Origin: Paludibacteraceae bacterium
GTDB taxonomy: Bacteria > Bacteroidota > Bacteroidia > Bacteroidales > Paludibacteraceae
DNA: 64,000 nucleotides
NCBI GenBank assembly: GCA_024693065.1
Contig: JAILLP010000006.1
Span: 124,001 to 188,000, forward strand
Reading direction: 5' to 3'
Positions 61,511-64,000 of the stretch are shown piece by piece. Under the pieces are notes generated by a model. It saw nothing but the letters and a program-made list of their open reading frames with translations. It searched no databases and had not been told where the DNA came from. Position 1 is the stretch's first letter. The number at the start of each line of letters is the position of its first letter. The position numbers and the translations under genes were made by a program.

Positions 61511-62636
61511 AAATATGTATTTTATGTTTGAATGTTTTGAGCGCCTTTATCATATAGTTCAAAGATAAAATCAAAATTGAGAGATCATATCTATACAAAA
61601 GATAGTATATCTTGTCTTTTAATGAAGGTATCTCGTTCAATGGTGTCCTTTCGTTGACGACTCGGTCGTTGACAGCTTCAATTCTCCAATCGATATAGGA
61701 AAAAGAAGGATTCCACAAAAATGTTGACAGACAATCTGTCAATCCTTTATGGGGATCAGTAAACAATTGGATGTCACAAAACTGATTAATTTTACTATTG
61801 TCATAACTTCGATTGAAATATCTACAATAGATTATTTGGTATATTCTGTCTTTAAATTTAAAATTGGTCGACTTTTCTGTATATTTCACTGGGATTTTCT
61901 TGCCAAAATGTTTCTCTAACACGACAAGGTATATCTCTAAAACATCCCTCCATTTAAGTGGATGATTGCATGTAATATGAAATGCTTGACTTAGGGCTTC
62001 TTTTTGTCCGATAATTGAAGCAATTCCTTTTGCGACATCATCGCCTAGTGTATTTGTCGTAATTTTGTCTGCAATGTCATTCGAAAAGACTATAGTTCGT
62101 CCGTGCAGTGCACGATATAACCAATTTTCTTTTTCTAGAACGCCTAGTTGTAGTCGATAATTGTTGTAGGTGATTGATGGTCTAATGATAGTAAAGTTAT
62201 TTCTCCCTGAATTAAAAAGAAGATTTTCTTGTCGTGCCTTAGCTAATGCATATTCGTTTGTTTTAAGATATTCGTCATCTTTTGATACGTCTAACAATCG
62301 TGGGGTATTTTCTGTTATAGGACTGTCTGATTCGGAATAAACTCTTGCGGAGGAGATAAATACGTATTGCTTTGTGCTGTCAAGTATAAATGGCAAAATA
62401 TGTTCAAACTTCTCTCCATGAACTAGAAAATCCACTATAGCATCCCATTCTTTTAACTTTAATATATCCATCAAAATGTTATCATCGCAAGCATTTCCTT
62501 GAATATATCGAATATTATGCTCTGATATATGTTTCTTCCTTGAAGTAACATATATATTGTTTGTTGCCACTTTCGACAAATCATTAACTAGAGGAACACC
62601 CATGGCACCAGTTCCTCCCAATATTAATATATTCAT
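61500..62636 (-). CDS. NAD-dependent epimerase/dehydratase-family (extended SDR) protein
   Basis: The 378-residue protein has the Rossmann start 'MNILILGGTGAMGVPLVND', 'YIQGNACDD', 'YVFISSARVYSE' and 'TNEYALAKARQENLL' (with the YxxxK-like 'YALAK'). These mark it as an extended SDR acting on a nucleotide sugar. The C-terminal third is longer than usual and unusually basic. Its start overlaps the flippase stop (ATGA), and its end overlaps the MenD-like gene by 11 bases, so the three are translationally coupled. Confidence 0.83.
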   Translation of the reverse strand: MNILILGGTGAMGVPLVNDLSKVATNNIYVTSRKKHISEHNIRYIQGNACDDNILMDILKLKEWDAIVDFLVHGEKFEHILPFILDSTKQYVFISSARVYSESDSPITENTPRLLDVSKDDEYLKTNEYALAKARQENLLFNSGRNNFTIIRPSITYNNYRLQLGVLEKENWLYRALHGRTIVFSNDIADKITTNTLGDDVAKGIASIIGQKEALSQAFHITCNHPLKWRDVLEIYLVVLEKHFGKKIPVKYTEKSTNFKFKDRIYQIIYCRYFNRSYDNSKINQFCDIQLFTDPHKGLTDCLSTFLWNPSFSYIDWRIEAVNDRVVNERTPLNEIPSLKDKIYYLLYRYDLSILILSLNYMIKALKTFKHKIHIYGK

Positions 62637-64000
62637 TCAATTATACTTGTTATACGAGATGAAATATCTTTAACCTTTTTTACCGCTAACATTCTTTCTT
62701 TGAATGTCATCCCTAAGAAAAATGTAATAAGTCCGACAGTTAGCAAACCAACTATGATAGTCAATACTAATCTAAAATAAGATTGTTCAACATAATGACC
62801 AATCATAAATAATGGAATTATAGACAATGCTGTAACTCTGAAAATCGGCAAGAAAACTTCTTTGATATACATTTTCGGTTTTAAACCCGTAAGTTCCTTT
62901 AAAAGGAACATCCTTGCCACCAAAACGCAGCCTTTTACAAGAATATAAACATAATAAGTACTTTCAATTGCAAAACTGCTGAAAAATAAAATCCAAGTAA
63001 GAGGGAATTCAAATGCACCAATAATGCCAATAACTATAGTATATTTTTTCAGATTTCCTGTTGCCATACAGGCCGTATAACCTGAAGAGCCTATGGAATC
63101 CATCATTCCCAAAACCAAAGATAATTGAACAAACAAAACTGCTTTTTCAGGAACATTTTTCAACCATATATTGAGTACTGTATCAGCTTCAAAAATCAAG
63201 GGTAGCGCGAGCATTAACATGAGGAAATATGAATATTTTGCTGCCGTACACACTAACTTGTACATGTTGTCATATTCTCCCGACGCATAACACTTTGTTA
63301 TCTGTGGATTTACTGCCGTTGTAAAACAATTGACGAAAGAGACAACAGCGGTTTCCACCTGAATGGCAACCGCACGTGCCGCATTAAACACAACACCGAA
63401 GAAAATATTAATCAACATATTAACACCTTGATTGTTGAGCATATGGTTTGCACTCGTGATAAAATTCCACCCCGCAAACCCAAACATTTCCTTCATTAAA
63501 TCTTTATCTAAAAGGAATTTATAGGTTGCTTCCTCGAAGTGTCTTTTAGAATAGATTGCATAGATGGAACGATTAATCAGTCCGACAATCATAATTAACA
63601 ATCCATAATAGACAAGTCTGTCAAATGGATTATATGCGATAATTAAGGCGACAATCAGTTTTAGCGTACAATCTACAATGCTGATATAGGCAAACGCCGA
63701 CATCTTTTCATGAGCAACAATCACCGCATTGTAGGGAACACTCAGAAGATTGATTGCAAATGTTATAACAGAGAACTGGAACACCCAATTTGCCGCAGTC
63801 ATTCTTCCTTCTGGAATCACCATCTTGTAGTTGAGAAACCATAGTCCAATGGTCTCCATCAAAACCGTAATGATTGCTATTAGTATAATCTGGATGTTTA
63901 CAGAGGTCGAAAATATACGCTTTAATCGATCAAAATTTCCTTTCCCTAATTCAAAAGTGATAAACCGACTGATTGCAGTCGAAAGAGATCCACTCAGAAT
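62633..64000 (-). CDS. Wzx-type polysaccharide flippase (N-terminus outside the window)
   Basis: The frame is open to base 64000, so the true start is beyond the edge; 455 codons are present. The part visible at the right end reads 'ILSGSLSTAISRFITFELGK'. Many hydrophobic helices follow, with 'NWVFQFSVITFAINLLSVPY', 'FNAARAVAIQVETAV' and 'NCFTTAVNPQITKCYASGE'. These are typical of the MATE-like flippase (PST/Wzx) family that moves lipid-linked repeat units across the inner membrane. ATG 63860-63857 inside is not the real start. Confidence 0.9.
   Translation of the reverse strand: MLSGSLSTAISRFITFELGKGNFDRLKRIFSTSVNIQIILIAIITVLMETIGLWFLNYKMVIPEGRMTAANWVFQFSVITFAINLLSVPYNAVIVAHEKMSAFAYISIVDCTLKLIVALIIAYNPFDRLVYYGLLIMIVGLINRSIYAIYSKRHFEEATYKFLLDKDLMKEMFGFAGWNFITSANHMLNNQGVNMLINIFFGVVFNAARAVAIQVETAVVSFVNCFTTAVNPQITKCYASGEYDNMYKLVCTAAKYSYFLMLMLALPLIFEADTVLNIWLKNVPEKAVLFVQLSLVLGMMDSIGSSGYTACMATGNLKKYTIVIGIIGAFEFPLTWILFFSSFAIESTYYVYILVKGCVLVARMFLLKELTGLKPKMYIKEVFLPIFRVTALSIIPLFMIGHYVEQSYFRLVLTIIVGLLTVGLITFFLGMTFKERMLAVKKVKDISSRITSIIE

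Noticed and set aside
1-64000. CRISPR arrays and insertion sequences
   Set aside because: No regularly spaced repeats and no recognisable IS transposase with terminal repeats were found; the PDDEXK_2 gene has no inverted ends that I can see.

Overview
The window reads as chromosomal DNA of a Bacteroidales bacterium (Bacteroidota). Evidence: genes ending in type IX secretion system (T9SS) sorting domains, a PorP/SprF-type protein, the start of a BspA-like leucine-rich-repeat surface protein, DUF3078, a Rho factor with the long disordered insertion typical of the phylum, a Na+-pumping oxaloacetate decarboxylase operon, and many promoters of the TTTG-N19/20-TAnnTTTG type. The genus cannot be fixed from the sequence alone; a Prevotellaceae- or Bacteroidaceae-like gut or oral organism would fit.

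Layout. 1-11.2 kb: partial BspA-like gene, mtgA, panB, a GH-A clan glycosidase with a CBM6-like module plus a small membrane protein, a nitrilase and a PlsC-like acyltransferase, an orphan membrane protein, and a short glycan-modification operon (AAC(3)-like acyltransferase, deacetylase-like protein, hexapeptide acetyltransferase) behind a lipoprotein gene. 11.3-14.9 kb: oadG-oadA-oadB. 15.1-25.5 kb: a 3243-residue multidomain secreted protein with a T9SS sorting tail, followed one base later by a coiled-coil lipoprotein sharing one of its domains. 25.7-37.1 kb: mostly housekeeping genes and membrane proteins (lepA, DUF3078, HAD phosphatase, orphan ABC ATPase, metallo-beta-lactamase-fold hydrolase, pcm, rsmG, YqiA-like esterase, DUF2157, MgtC/DUF4010). 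37.3-43.3 kb: a four-gene unit for T9SS type-B cargo (large secreted protein, CHU_C-tailed protein, OmpA/PD40 lipoprotein-like protein, PorP/SprF). 43.5-50.0 kb: rho, tRNA-Gly, tRNA-Tyr, ribH, TPR protein, nadD, gmk, yicC, tsaB.

50.0-52.5 kb is the unusual part. A PD-(D/E)XK (Rpn-like) nuclease gene is surrounded by three extra copies of its C-terminal module: a deletion remnant, a nearly identical 113-residue tandem copy that begins at an internal ATG, and a diverged 70-residue free-standing version on the other strand. The last is coupled (ATGA overlap) to a 41-residue ORF and lies behind a 180-base leader holding a strong promoter, two intrinsic-terminator-like structures and three copies of a 20-base motif that allow mutually exclusive pairing. 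Two copies of a 64-base double-hairpin repeat flank the block.

52.5-64.0 kb: a surface-polysaccharide locus, all on the minus strand and mostly very AT-rich: partial Wzx flippase, SDR protein, MenD-like ThDP enzyme, polysaccharide pyruvyl transferase, GT2, GT4, EpsG-type polymerase, a further GT, WcaF-like acetyltransferase and a GC-rich GT2. It runs off the right end of the window.
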